The position numbers and the translations under genes are program-made. This document shows, one piece after another, positions 51,572-60,730 of a stretch of 64,000 nucleotides of DNA. This DNA is from Solimonas_A sp052035235. Its GTDB lineage: Bacteria > Pseudomonadota > Gammaproteobacteria > Nevskiales > Nevskiaceae. Each line of letters begins with the position of its first letter. Position 1 is the stretch's first letter. The notes below the pieces were generated by a model. The model saw nothing but the letters and a program-made list of their open reading frames with translations, was not told where the DNA came from and made no database searches. Location: assembly GCA_052035235.1 (NCBI GenBank), contig JBPOHT010000008.1, forward strand, positions 1 to 64,000, given 5' to 3'.

Positions 51572-52750
51572 ATGCTTTTTTCGTTCTTCCTGTCCCTTCG
51601 TGCCGCTGGGGTCAAGGCCAGCCTCAGTGAATTCCTGGTGCTGCTGGAAGCCCTGTCCAAGAACGTCGCGATCTTTTCGCTGGACGACTTCTACTTCCTG
51701 GCGCGCACCTCGCTGGTGAAAGACGAGACACAGTTCGACCGCTTCGACCGCGCCTTCGCCGCCTACTTCAAGGGCATCGAGGCCCTCACCGGCGAACTGT
51801 TCGCCAGCATCCCGGAGGAGTGGCTGCGCCTGCAGGCGCAGAAGCTGCTCACCGACGAGGAAAAGGCCAAGATCGAGGCGCTGGGTGGCCTGGACAAGCT
51901 CATGGAGGTGCTCAAGCAGCGCCTGGAAGAGCAGAAGGAGCGCCACGAGGGCGGCAACAAGTGGATCGGCACCGGCGGCACCTCGCCCTTCGGCAACGGC
52001 GGCTACAACCCCGAGGGCGTGCGCATCGGCGGCCAGGGCGGCGGCAAGACCGCGGTCAAGGTCTGGGAGAAGCGCGAATTCCGCAATCTCGATGACAGCA
52101 TCGAGCTGGGTACGCGCAACATCAAGGTGGCGCTGCGCCGCCTGCGCCGCTTCGCCCGCGAGGGCTCGCCGGACGTGCTGGACCTGGACGACACCATCGC
52201 CTCCACCGCACGCAACGCCGGCTACCTCGACATCAAGATGGTGCCGGAGCGCCGCAACGCGGTGAAGGTGCTGCTGTTCCTCGACGTGGGCGGCTCCATG
52301 GACCCGCACGTGCGCGTCTGCGAGGAGCTGTTCTCGGCCGCCAAGACCGAGTTCAAGCACCTGGAGTATTTCTACTTCCACAACTTCATCTACGAGACGG
52401 TGTGGAAGGACAACAGCCGCCGCAACGGCGAGCGCATCCCGCTCTACGACATCCTTCACAAGTACACGCCCGACTACAAGGTGATCTTCGTCGGCGATGC
52501 CACCATGAGCCCGTATGAGATCGTCCAACCGGGCGGCAGCGTCGAGCACTGGAACGAGGAAGCCGGCGCCCTGTGGTTCAAGCGCGTGATGGATATCTTC
52601 CCGCACCTGATCTGGCTCAACCCGGAGAGTCCGCAGTACTGGGAGCACACCCAGTCGGTGCAGATCACCCAGGAACTGCTCGGCCGGGAGCGCATGTTCC
52701 CCATGACCCTGTCCGGCCTGGAGCAGGGCATGAAGAAGCTGGCCCACTGA
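51572..52750 (+). CDS. CoxE-like VWA-domain protein
   Basis: Protein of 392 residues matching the CoxE/VWA family (DUF1365-unrelated). It has a helical N-terminal part, a Gly-rich linker (about 130-160, with FGNGGYNPEG and GGQGGGK) and a VWA domain from about 230. The metal site reads DVGGSM at 238-243 instead of DxSxS, so one serine is replaced by Gly. Such proteins usually act with a MoxR-type AAA+ ATPase as metal-cofactor chaperones, as in CO dehydrogenase maturation. No MoxR gene is adjacent here. It starts 11 bp after the metallophosphoesterase gene. Confidence 0.82.
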   Translation: MLFSFFLSLRAAGVKASLSEFLVLLEALSKNVAIFSLDDFYFLARTSLVKDETQFDRFDRAFAAYFKGIEALTGELFASIPEEWLRLQAQKLLTDEEKAKIEALGGLDKLMEVLKQRLEEQKERHEGGNKWIGTGGTSPFGNGGYNPEGVRIGGQGGGKTAVKVWEKREFRNLDDSIELGTRNIKVALRRLRRFAREGSPDVLDLDDTIASTARNAGYLDIKMVPERRNAVKVLLFLDVGGSMDPHVRVCEELFSAAKTEFKHLEYFYFHNFIYETVWKDNSRRNGERIPLYDILHKYTPDYKVIFVGDATMSPYEIVQPGGSVEHWNEEAGALWFKRVMDIFPHLIWLNPESPQYWEHTQSVQITQELLGRERMFPMTLSGLEQGMKKLAH

Positions 52751-52799
52751 CGCACGCCTTACCGCCGTCCATCATCACCAACAACAAGAGGGGAACACC

Positions 52800-53201
52800 A
52801 TGTCTGCACTCGTCGCACTGATCGGCTTCACCGCCTGGACCCTGCTGCTCGTCTTCCTCGCCGTCAACTGGCGCGGCATCGAGATCCTGCGGGGCGTCAA
52901 GGCCGACTCCTGGACCCGCGGCGCGGAACGCGAGCGCCCGGCCATGGTCAAACGCATCGAGAATGCACACTTCAACTGCCTGGAAAACCTGCCGATCTTC
53001 GCCGCCATCGTCCTGGTGGCCTACGCCATGGGCAAGCAGCCGGTGGTCGACACCCTGGCCTGCTGGGTACTGGCCGCGCGCCTGGGCCAGAGCATCGTGC
53101 ACATCCTCGGCGTCTCGCACGGCATGGTCGTGGTGCGCGCCACCTTCTACATCGCCCAGATCCTGATGTTCTTCTACATGATGTGGGGCCTGGTCGCTTG
53201 A
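52800..53201 (+). CDS. MAPEG family membrane protein
   Basis: Protein of 133 residues with four TM helices. MAPEG hallmarks are NWRGIEILRGVKADSW, then ENAHFNCLENLPIFAAIV, and ARLGQSIVHILG. The family includes glutathione transferases acting on lipophilic substrates; bacterial members are mostly unstudied. AGAGGGGA stands 5-10 nt before the ATG. Its stop overlaps the probable TTG start of the next gene. Confidence 0.88.
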   Translation: MSALVALIGFTAWTLLLVFLAVNWRGIEILRGVKADSWTRGAERERPAMVKRIENAHFNCLENLPIFAAIVLVAYAMGKQPVVDTLACWVLAARLGQSIVHILGVSHGMVVVRATFYIAQILMFFYMMWGLVA

Positions 53202-53875
53202 AGCCTTCCACCCGACGCCGAGTCCGCCGCTGGTCCCTGATCTCGATCGGGGTCCTGGCGTTGGTGATCCTGCTGGGCAACCGCTGGGTGATCAACTCCA
53301 GCGACGGCTACATCACCGACAAGTGGGCGCTGCTGCCGGACAACGACGTGGGGCTGGTGCTCGGCACCAGCCCCTTCCTGGTCTCGGGCAAGACCAGCCC
53401 GGCCTTCCAGGGCCGCATCGACGCGGCCGCGGAGCTGTACCGCGTCGGCAAGGTCAAGCACCTGATCGTCAGCGGCGCCAATCCGGACGAGACCTACAAC
53501 GAGCCGCGCGCCATGCGCAAGGCGCTGATGCAGGCCGGCGTGCCGGAAGACGCCATCACCATGGACTTCGCCGGTTTCCGCACCTTCGACTCCGTGGTGC
53601 GCGCCAAGCAGGTGTTCAAGCTGACGCGCATGACCATCGTCACGCAGAAGTACCACAGCTACCGGGCCGTGTTCATCGCCCGCAAATTCGACATCCCCGC
53701 CTACGGCTTCATCGCGCCCGCCAATGCCGATGGCCGTCCGGGCAACCGGCACCCGTTGCGCGAGGTCTTTGCCCGCGTCAGCGCAATCCTCGACATCTTC
53801 GTATTGAACACCAAGCCCAAGTTCCTGGGGGCACCGGAGACAGTGCCGCTGGCGCCGGAAGCCGAAGGAGCCTGA
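53198..53875 (+). CDS. SanA/ElyC-like DUF218 protein
   Basis: Protein of about 225 residues with one N-terminal TM helix (SLISIGVLALVILLGNRWVI) and a periplasmic DUF218 domain. Domain motifs include VGLVLGTSPF, SPAFQGRIDAAAELYRVGKVKHLIVSG and TFDSVVRAKQVF. SanA and ElyC affect cell-envelope integrity (vancomycin tolerance, lipid-carrier metabolism) in E. coli. The start is uncertain: TTG at 53198 overlaps the MAPEG stop as TTGA, and GTG at 53183 is the alternative; neither has a strong Shine-Dalgarno. Confidence 0.85.
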   Translation: MKPSTRRRVRRWSLISIGVLALVILLGNRWVINSSDGYITDKWALLPDNDVGLVLGTSPFLVSGKTSPAFQGRIDAAAELYRVGKVKHLIVSGANPDETYNEPRAMRKALMQAGVPEDAITMDFAGFRTFDSVVRAKQVFKLTRMTIVTQKYHSYRAVFIARKFDIPAYGFIAPANADGRPGNRHPLREVFARVSAILDIFVLNTKPKFLGAPETVPLAPEAEGA

Positions 53876-53915
53876 GCACGGCCGAGCACGGCCTGGGGCA
53901 CGGCCCGGATCGACC

Positions 53916-54302
53916 TCAGCCCTCGTTGCTCCGCAGGAGCGCGATCAGGGCGACCAATCCGACCAGGATCGCCGCCGACAGCAGCTTGCCGTAGCGATCG
54001 AGCCGGGCCGCGTCGCGCGAGCCCACCGGTATGGGCTCGGCCCAGCGCACGACCATGCGGGTCGCGATGAAGTAACCCGCCAGGATCAGCAGCGAATCCA
54101 GCAGCAGGTGCCGGCCCAGGTGCAGCTTAAGGGCGAGATACAGCGGCGCCACCATCAGTACCAGCGCTGCCAGCCGCCAGTAGTGACGCACGAAAAAGCC
54201 CCGTCCGCAGCGCGAACAGCGTGCCGCGCTATAGCGGCTGGAGATCGCCAGCGAGAAAGGGGCCAGGCCGCGTTCGCGGCACACCGGGCAATGCGTCCTC
54301 AT
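53916..54302 (-). CDS. Small zinc-ribbon membrane protein of unknown function
   Basis: Protein of 128 residues with an N-terminal zinc ribbon (CPVC near residue 5 and CSRCG near residue 29). Three predicted TM helices follow (about 45-62, 66-83 and 108-123). I do not recognise a family. It lies between the convergent SanA-like gene and the APC permease gene, on the same strand as the latter and 28 bp downstream of it, so it may be the last gene of that unit. Confidence 0.65.
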   Translation of the reverse strand: MRTHCPVCRERGLAPFSLAISSRYSAARCSRCGRGFFVRHYWRLAALVLMVAPLYLALKLHLGRHLLLDSLLILAGYFIATRMVVRWAEPIPVGSRDAARLDRYGKLLSAAILVGLVALIALLRSNEG

Positions 54303-54330
54303 CCGGGGTCCTTGGCTGCTCCGGGCCGCC

Positions 54331-56346
54331 TCAGCGCGAGGTGCTGAAACGCTCGCGGTTGTCCTCGGGGATCTCCGGCACGCGCAGCGGTACGATCACC
54401 AGCTCCTTGCCGCGCAGGCTCAACAGCCGCTGCATGGCCAGCGGCATCTGGTTGTGCAGGAAGCGGGTCATGACGTGGTCGTGCACGAATACCAGCTGGC
54501 TGGCGAAGCAGAGGCTGTCCGGGTACTCCGCCAGCACTTTCTCGAGCAGCTCGGCGAGCTCCTGCATGGGATCGTTGCCGTAGGCCTGGTAGCTGGCGGC
54601 ACGCAGGCCGCGGCTGGCACAGTAGCTGGTGAGGTAGCGCAGCGAGTTGTCGATGCGCACCTGCAGCGACTTGATCGCGCCGCTGGCGTCGAAACTCTGC
54701 TTGTCCACCTCGCCCACCGAAACGAACAGAAAGTTGCGGAAGCGGCCGGGGAACTGCTTCTGCGCCCATTCCAGCATCACGATGGCGGCGCCGCGGTTGT
54801 TGCCGACCAGGAACACGGCGGTCGGGGCGGCCTTGTCCTCCGGAGGATTCTCGGCGTCGATATCCCAGGTCGGGCGCGGGGCGAAGTGGTTTTCGATCAG
54901 CGCCATCTGCCGCGCCACGCCCTCGTAGTGGCGGTGGATCATCAGGCCCAGGCCGGCGACGCTGCCGGTGATCAGCAGCGTCACCCAGCCGCCGTGGGCG
55001 AACTTCTCCACCAGCGTCACCAGCAGGATAAAGGCGCAGACCACGAAACCCAGTGCCGACAGCAGGAAGGAGCGCCGCCAGGGCTGCATGAAGCGGCGCT
55101 GGTCCAGCCAATGCCGGCACAGCCCGGCCATGGCCAGGGTGAAGGTGATGAAGACGTTGATCGAGTAGAGCACCACCAACAGGTGCACGCTGCCGCGGCT
55201 CCACAGCAGCACGGCCAGCGCCGCGGCGCCCATCAGCAGCACACCGTTCTGCGTCACCAGGCGGCTGGAGAGTTGGCGGAACTGGCGCGGCACCCAGCGA
55301 TCCGCCGCCATGTTGGCCAGCACCGCCGGGCCACCCAGGAAGCCGGTGTTGGCACCCACGAACAGCAGGCAGGCCTCCAGCACCAGCACCCCCACCAGCA
55401 GACCATGCGACAGGCCGGGATCCTCGAAGCCGAAGCTGTCGATGATCATGCCGAAGGTCACCGCATTGAGCGTCTGCCCATGCACTGGCTTGGCGTCCCA
55501 CAGCAGGTACAGCAGCAGGATGCCGGAGGCCACGAAGGCCAGCGACAGCGCCATGTACAGCATGGTCAGGTGGCCGGTGCGCACGCGCGGCTCGGCCAGC
55601 ATGTTGACGTTGTTCGACACGGCCTCAAGGCCCGTATAGGTGCCGCCGCCCAGGGAGTAGGCCTTCAGCAGCAGTGCGATGGTGAACATCCAGCCTGCGG
55701 TGCCGGCGAGCTCGTGCGTCTCCTGCACGGTCTGGGTGAAAAGCGTGTCCAGCACCTCCACGTGGTGGTAGATGCCGTAGACGATCAGGAACAGGTGCGA
55801 CACGAAGAAACCCAGGAACAGCGGCAGCAACACGCGGATCGATTCCTTCATGCCGCGCAGGTTGAGCCCCAGCAGCAGCACCAGAGCCAGGACCTGTGCA
55901 CCGAGCTTCCAGCCCAGCCAGTCGCGCGGCAGGAAGCTGAAGATCGCATCCACGCCGGCCGCCACCGAGATGGTGATGGTCAGCACGTAGTCGATGATCA
56001 GCGCCGAGCCCGATACCAGGCCGGCATAGGGTCCGATCAGCTTGGTGGCGGCCTTGTAACCGCCCCCGCCGGAGGGAAACAGCTCGATCACCTGGTTGTA
56101 GGCCAGCGCGATCACGAACACCGTGACCGCCGTGGCGATCACCAGCCACAGCCCGAGGTGGGAGTGCTCGCCCAGCGCGCGGAAGGCTTCTTCCGGGCCG
56201 TAGGCGCTGGACGACAGGCCGTCGGCGCCCAGGCCGACCCAGGCCAGGAAGGCCACCAGGGCCAGGCTGTGACGCGTGCGGGGGTCGAGCGGATCGAGCG
56301 GGCGCCCGACCAGGATGCGTCCAATGCCCTGGAAGAAATGCTTCAT
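54331..56346 (-). CDS. APC superfamily permease with C-terminal cytoplasmic domain
   Basis: Transporter of 671 residues with 12 TM helices (about 28-470) and a soluble C-terminal part (about 480-671). Characteristic segments are GLGADGLSSSAYGPEEAF, FPSGGGGYKAATKLIGP and YSLGGGTYTGLEAVSNN. This pattern resembles KimA-like potassium importers and related amino-acid permeases rather than classical amino-acid carriers. The C-terminal part has Usp-like character (FLVGNNRGAAIVMLEWAQK), as in KimA. Substrate is therefore probably K+ or an amino acid. Confidence 0.82.
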   Translation of the reverse strand: MKHFFQGIGRILVGRPLDPLDPRTRHSLALVAFLAWVGLGADGLSSSAYGPEEAFRALGEHSHLGLWLVIATAVTVFVIALAYNQVIELFPSGGGGYKAATKLIGPYAGLVSGSALIIDYVLTITISVAAGVDAIFSFLPRDWLGWKLGAQVLALVLLLGLNLRGMKESIRVLLPLFLGFFVSHLFLIVYGIYHHVEVLDTLFTQTVQETHELAGTAGWMFTIALLLKAYSLGGGTYTGLEAVSNNVNMLAEPRVRTGHLTMLYMALSLAFVASGILLLYLLWDAKPVHGQTLNAVTFGMIIDSFGFEDPGLSHGLLVGVLVLEACLLFVGANTGFLGGPAVLANMAADRWVPRQFRQLSSRLVTQNGVLLMGAAALAVLLWSRGSVHLLVVLYSINVFITFTLAMAGLCRHWLDQRRFMQPWRRSFLLSALGFVVCAFILLVTLVEKFAHGGWVTLLITGSVAGLGLMIHRHYEGVARQMALIENHFAPRPTWDIDAENPPEDKAAPTAVFLVGNNRGAAIVMLEWAQKQFPGRFRNFLFVSVGEVDKQSFDASGAIKSLQVRIDNSLRYLTSYCASRGLRAASYQAYGNDPMQELAELLEKVLAEYPDSLCFASQLVFVHDHVMTRFLHNQMPLAMQRLLSLRGKELVIVPLRVPEIPEDNRERFSTSR

Positions 56347-56478
56347 GAGGGTTCCGGCGCGGCGGCAGGCCCGGGAGCGGGCACGTTCACGGCCGAAAAC
56401 GGCGCGAGATTACTCCTACGGCAACCCGGCGTCAGCTTTGACAGGCGACGGGGTTTGAGACAGCCGCGGCATAAGGAA

Positions 56479-56509
56479 AGCCCGGCCCGGATTTCCCCCG
56501 GACCGGGCT
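56479..56509 (-). terminator. GC hairpin after the unknown lipoprotein gene
   Basis: AGCCCGGCCCGG (56479-56490) pairs with CCGGACCGGGCT (56498-56509) with one mismatch, 17 bp past the lipoprotein stop. On the minus strand TTCCTTAT follows, a weak T-tract. Confidence 0.6.
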
Positions 56510-56526
56510 GGCGGAACGCCGCTACC

Positions 56527-58368
56527 TCAGGGGGGGCAGGCCGACAATATCTGCCCCGGATCGTTGGTAGCCCGGTCCTTGACGCTGGCGCCAAGCAGCG
56601 CAGTGAGATCGACGTTGCCATCGGCACGCAGCGAGATGCGGTTGCGGCTGAAGGCCAGGATCTTGTTGCCGCTGTTTTCCAGGTAACGGGTATTCGAGGC
56701 CGCGTAGCTCTGCTCGTCTACCCATTCCTGGTAGTCGGCGCCCCGCTTCACCGTGTATTTGAAGGCGACGGCATCACCGCTGCCGGTCTTCTCGACCGTC
56801 AGGCGCATGGTCGAGCACTTGGCGGGGTAGCCGCTGTTGTAGCTGGCGTCGTCCTGCACCACGGTCAGCACGACCGGCGTCTTGCTCACGGCCAGGTCGA
56901 AGAAGTCGAGAACGTCGCTCGGCAGCGGGCGCTTCTCTGCATAGATGTAGGAGGTAGAGGAAGAGCCGTTGCCCAGCTCCGTGAGCGACAGCTTGAAGCC
57001 CACCACCGCGTCGCCGTCCACATAGATGTAGAGATCTTGTACATGGGTGGCATCGGTCTTCTTGCTCACGCGATAGCGCGGTTCGATGGAAGCGGTTTCG
57101 TTGAACACCTCGTAGTCCAAGTCGGTGGACTGGAATACATATCGGGTTCCGTCAACCGTGATGCTGTCGCTGGCGATCACCACCGGCAGGTTGTTGCCCA
57201 CCGTGAAGTTGATCGGACCGCTCTTTTCGACGATGCGCGCGGTGTAGCTGCCGTTGAGCGACGCCGGCAAGGTCACGGTGACCTCGGGCTTGCGTAGTTG
57301 CCCGAGGAAGCGCGGGATGCCGGAAGCGCCAGCCTGCGAGGTGTCGCCGACATTGATCTCGTTGAAACGCTCCAGCTGGTTATCGGTCAGCGCGTACTCC
57401 AGCTTCTTGGCGGCGTCGAACCAGATGATTTCCGGCAGGTGCGGCTCGCCGCCGAACTTGCGGAAATACGGGTTGGTCAGCGTCTTGCCATCGATCTTCA
57501 GCGTGTTGTCGGCACCGATGATAACCGGGACCTGCTGCTGGTCAGCGAAGGGTGCGCCGGTGGCCGGCACGTCGGCGTCGTCTCGGGCGACGTTGAAGGT
57601 CAGCGCGTAGGTGCCGACCAAGGCGGCGCTTACCGTTCCCGGCACCGTGCCTTCAGGGTTGGTACCGGGCTCGTCCTCGGCCGGCGGCGGCTCGAAGTCC
57701 TCGCCCTCCTCCACGACCGTCAGGAGCAGTTCGCCGTAGCTGCTGCCGCCGGCGCCGAGACGGTCCGCCAGCGCTTCCAGCAACTGGTCATAGGCGTTGG
57801 CGGCCGTCGGCGCGAATGGCGTGGTCACCGGATTGAGGTTGGCGGGCACCGAATAGCCGGCGCCGCGCAGCTTATTGAGGAGTGTGTTGATCGCGGGAGT
57901 CAGTTCATCTAGGTCCGGCGGATTCGCCGCGCTCACGGCATTGAACCAGGCCACCGGATTGGAGCCGCTGGCCAGCGCGACCGCCAGGTCGGTCAACGGC
58001 GTGAGGTTCACCGTGCCGCTGCGGCTGGCGAAGCTGTGGAAGGACTGCGTGTTGGGCGCACCACCGGCCGTGCCGCCGCTGACCTGCAGCGCGCAGGGCA
58101 GGGCGGAAGACGGCAGCGCGATGCTGTAGCCACCGGTGGCGGCACTGGTGGCTACAAAGGTCTGCCCCCCAGCGCACTTGGCAGTGACAGTGCCACCGAT
58201 GATCGGCGCACCCACGGCCGCAGTACCCGCCAGGGTGGCCGCGCCACCGGTGCCGGCGCCATCCGGGCCGCCGTCATCGGTGTCCGAACAGCCCGCTGCC
58301 GCCAGCACGATCACACCCGCCACCGCGGCGCGCCAAGCACGCACCGACCACGTCCCCTGCGACTGCAT
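56527..58368 (-). CDS. Large lipoprotein of unknown function
   Basis: Protein of 613 residues with a lipoprotein signal (RAAVAGVIVLAAAGC) followed by an Asp/Gly-rich tether. Residues about 40-190 resemble a carboxypeptidase-regulatory-like fold (GTVTAKCAGGQTFVATSAATGGYSIALP). Residues 250-613 are beta-rich with acidic loops, and no named family was recognised. ATG at 58368 was chosen because AGGGG lies 7 nt upstream; another ATG at 58374 has the same sequence too close. It lies 118 bp downstream of the GMC oxidoreductase gene on the same strand, so a link to that enzyme is possible but unproven. Confidence 0.75.
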   Translation of the reverse strand: MQSQGTWSVRAWRAAVAGVIVLAAAGCSDTDDGGPDGAGTGGAATLAGTAAVGAPIIGGTVTAKCAGGQTFVATSAATGGYSIALPSSALPCALQVSGGTAGGAPNTQSFHSFASRSGTVNLTPLTDLAVALASGSNPVAWFNAVSAANPPDLDELTPAINTLLNKLRGAGYSVPANLNPVTTPFAPTAANAYDQLLEALADRLGAGGSSYGELLLTVVEEGEDFEPPPAEDEPGTNPEGTVPGTVSAALVGTYALTFNVARDDADVPATGAPFADQQQVPVIIGADNTLKIDGKTLTNPYFRKFGGEPHLPEIIWFDAAKKLEYALTDNQLERFNEINVGDTSQAGASGIPRFLGQLRKPEVTVTLPASLNGSYTARIVEKSGPINFTVGNNLPVVIASDSITVDGTRYVFQSTDLDYEVFNETASIEPRYRVSKKTDATHVQDLYIYVDGDAVVGFKLSLTELGNGSSSTSYIYAEKRPLPSDVLDFFDLAVSKTPVVLTVVQDDASYNSGYPAKCSTMRLTVEKTGSGDAVAFKYTVKRGADYQEWVDEQSYAASNTRYLENSGNKILAFSRNRISLRADGNVDLTALLGASVKDRATNDPGQILSACPP

Positions 58369-58486
58369 GTCCATCCCCTGTTTCAATGTGGAGACCAACA
58401 TGCCGGGGAACCCGCTACCGCCTCGCCCCCTGGATGAGGTGTACCCCCCTGTTTCGGGGGCGTGCGAAGTGCACGTGACGCAGGTC

Positions 58487-60085
58487 TCAGACCTTGGCCA
58501 GCTCTCCCGCGAGCCGCGTCGCATGCTTGGCTACCAGCCCGTAGATCGACAGCTGCGGATTGGCGCCGATGCTGGTGGGGAACAGCGAGCCGTCGAGCAC
58601 GTGCAGGTTCTCCAGCTGATGGTGCCGGCCGTGGCTGTCGGTAACGCTGGTCTTGGGGTCACCCCCCATGGCGCAGCCACCCATCAGGTGCGCGCTGAAC
58701 AGGCCGGTGCGGAATTTCACCATGCGCAGCTTCTCGACATGGCGCAGGGCGTCGCTGGGGTTGTCGGTCCAGCGCGCATCGAGGTGCACCTGGCGCACGC
58801 GCGTGGCGCCTGCCGCGAACTGCAGTTCCGCCATGCGCCGGTAGGCTTCGCGCATGCCCTTCCACAGGTACTCGTCAATGTCGTAGTCCAGCAGCGGCTC
58901 GCCGGCATCGTCGATGCGCACGCGGCCACCGGGGGATTGCTCCACGAAGCCGTCGCGCAGCAGTGCCAGTCCGGCGCTGAGGTGCGGCAGCCGTCCGGCC
59001 TCTTCCTTCAGCTCGGCACCGAAGTGGCCGAACATGGTCGAGATCAGCGCCGGCATCATCGGCGGCACTTCCAGCTTGAAGCCGGCGGCGCCGGTGGCGC
59101 CCTCCTTCCACTGGAAGTGATCGCTGGCGATGGACTGTGGCGCGCCGTAGTAGCCATCCACCTTGCCCGGCATGTCGGCGATGCTGAGCACCACCGGATG
59201 CACGCAGGTATGCAGGCCGGTCTGCCCATGCGGATCGGGTGCCTCGCTGCGCAGCAGCAGCGCCGGCGTGTTGATGGCGCCACCGGACAGCACGTAGTGC
59301 CGGGCGCGCACGCTGACGCGAACACCGCTGGGGGAAAGCGTGTCGGGCTTGAGTGCCAATGCTTCCAGGCCGGCGACACGCCCTTTCTCGAAGCGCAGAC
59401 GCTGCACGCGCAGGTGGTGCACCAGCTGGGCACCCTGCTTCAGCGACTGCGGGATGGTGGTGACCAGCATCGATTGCTTGGCGTTGGTGGGACAGCCGGT
59501 ACCGCAATAGCCCAGGTTCCAGCAGCCGCGCACGTTGCGCGGGATCACATGCCACTCCCAGTTGAGCTTGGCGGCACCATCCCGCAGCACGGCGTTGTTG
59601 GCATTGGGCGGCATGCCCCAGGGCGCCACACCGAGTTGCTCTTCCATGCGCTGGAACCAGGGCGCAAGGTCCTGCTCGGAGGCCTCGCGCACGCCATGCT
59701 GCGTGGCCCAGTGCTTCAGGGTTTCCGGCGGCGTGCGGAAACTGGAGGTCCAGTTGACCGTGGTGGTGCCGCCCACCGCACGGCCCTGCAGGATCTGCAG
59801 CGCGCCATCGGAACTCGTACGCCCGGCGCCCTCCTGGTAGAGCGTGGCGTAGGCACGCGCCTCGCTCATGTCGCGGAAGTCGCGCGCGGTCTGCAGCGGG
59901 CCCTCTTCCAGGATCAGCACGCGCAGGCCGGCCGCACTGAGGATCTGCGCCGCGGTGCCACCGCCAGCGCCACTGCCGACGATGGCCACGTCGGCCTCCA
60001 GGACCTGGTCCTGGGTGAAGGTGGAGGCGTCGCGCACATTCCAGCCGCCCGCGATGCCGTCGGTGTAGAGATCGTTGATCGCCAT
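58487..60085 (-). CDS. GMC-family FAD-dependent oxidoreductase
   Basis: Flavoprotein of 532 residues that oxidises an alcohol-type substrate. The FAD-binding motif GSGAGGG is at 37-43 and GRAVGGTTTVNW follows near 105. The C-terminal GMC region has SAHLMGGCAMGG and VLDGSLFPTSIGANPQLSIYG. A Cys cluster (CWNLGYCGTGC, about 198-208) resembles that of gluconate-dehydrogenase-type large subunits. It has no signal peptide of its own, but the gene 11 bp upstream encodes a Tat-signal subunit, so it may be exported by riding with that partner. Substrate is unknown; sterols or long-chain alcohols are guesses. Confidence 0.87.
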   Translation of the reverse strand: MAINDLYTDGIAGGWNVRDASTFTQDQVLEADVAIVGSGAGGGTAAQILSAAGLRVLILEEGPLQTARDFRDMSEARAYATLYQEGAGRTSSDGALQILQGRAVGGTTTVNWTSSFRTPPETLKHWATQHGVREASEQDLAPWFQRMEEQLGVAPWGMPPNANNAVLRDGAAKLNWEWHVIPRNVRGCWNLGYCGTGCPTNAKQSMLVTTIPQSLKQGAQLVHHLRVQRLRFEKGRVAGLEALALKPDTLSPSGVRVSVRARHYVLSGGAINTPALLLRSEAPDPHGQTGLHTCVHPVVLSIADMPGKVDGYYGAPQSIASDHFQWKEGATGAAGFKLEVPPMMPALISTMFGHFGAELKEEAGRLPHLSAGLALLRDGFVEQSPGGRVRIDDAGEPLLDYDIDEYLWKGMREAYRRMAELQFAAGATRVRQVHLDARWTDNPSDALRHVEKLRMVKFRTGLFSAHLMGGCAMGGDPKTSVTDSHGRHHQLENLHVLDGSLFPTSIGANPQLSIYGLVAKHATRLAGELAKV

Positions 60086-60096
60086 GTTGCGCGCCC

Positions 60097-60663
60097 TCAG
60101 CGGTTCAACGATTCATGGGCCCAGGCCAGTGGCCCGGGATAGCCCATCTGCGCCCAGCCTTCCGGCTGGCTGTAGTGGGTAATGCAGCAGAACTTGTTCA
60201 GCGCCAGGTAGCCGGCGTTGAGCAGGCCCACACGGCTGTCGCGCCAGCGCTGCAGGAAGGCCGAGACCTGTTGCGGGGTCGCTTCGCGCCAGGGTTCAGC
60301 GATACCGGTGGTGAGCCAGCGCGTGGGCCGCAGGTGCAGCAGGTCGAACAGCTTGAACAGCTCGCGCCGTGCCGGCGCCCCGAGCCGCAGCGCTGCGTCG
60401 TCGATACGCGCCAGCAGGCCGTCGAGCGGTGCTCCGTCCGCCAGGCTGCCGGCCAGCATCACCGGCAGCAGCGCGCGGAACAGCTCCACGTCGGCATCGC
60501 GCAGGCAGCGCAGCCCTGCCGCCGCGGCCGCTTCCCGGCGCGAGCAGCCCGCCAGGCCGGCGCCCAGGCTGGAGACGGTCAATACGGTGCCGGCGGCCAG
60601 GCCCAGCTTCAGGACGGAGCGCCGGCTCAGCGGCAGGGGATTTTCAGGCATGGGGGTCTGCAT
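60097..60663 (-). CDS. Tat-exported small subunit of the GMC oxidoreductase
   Basis: Protein of 188 residues with a twin-arginine signal (SRRSVLKLGLAAGTVLT) and then a lipobox-like LAGC, so it may be a Tat-exported lipoprotein. The mature part (about 50-188) is helical, with RALLPVMLAG and a C-terminal NKFCCITHYSQPEGW. It resembles the small (gluconate 2-dehydrogenase subunit 3-like) partner of GMC dehydrogenases. It is followed after 11 bp by the GMC gene. By analogy with such pairs it provides the export signal and membrane anchor. Confidence 0.82.
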   Translation of the reverse strand: MQTPMPENPLPLSRRSVLKLGLAAGTVLTVSSLGAGLAGCSRREAAAAAGLRCLRDADVELFRALLPVMLAGSLADGAPLDGLLARIDDAALRLGAPARRELFKLFDLLHLRPTRWLTTGIAEPWREATPQQVSAFLQRWRDSRVGLLNAGYLALNKFCCITHYSQPEGWAQMGYPGPLAWAHESLNR

Positions 60664-60697
60664 AATTGAACGATCGGATTATTCTAGCCAAAAAGAA

Positions 60698-60725
60698 ACG
60701 GGGCGGCCTTGGCGGCACGCCCCGT
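60698..60725 (-). terminator. Terminator after the second DUF1302 gene
   Basis: ACGGGGCG (60698-60705) pairs with CGCCCCGT (60718-60725). On the minus strand it is followed by TTTCTTTTT. It lies 6 bp past the DUF1302 stop, between it and the Tat-subunit gene. TAGAAT (minus strand, 60686-60681) downstream could restart transcription for the Tat/GMC pair. Confidence 0.8.
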
Positions 60726-60730
60726 CGGGA

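Noticed and set aside
54454..57297. A plus-strand open frame of 947 codons across the permease gene and lipoprotein gene
   Set aside because: It runs antisense across two genes and the gap between them. It is low-complexity His/Gln/Arg/Asp sequence with no recognisable domain.
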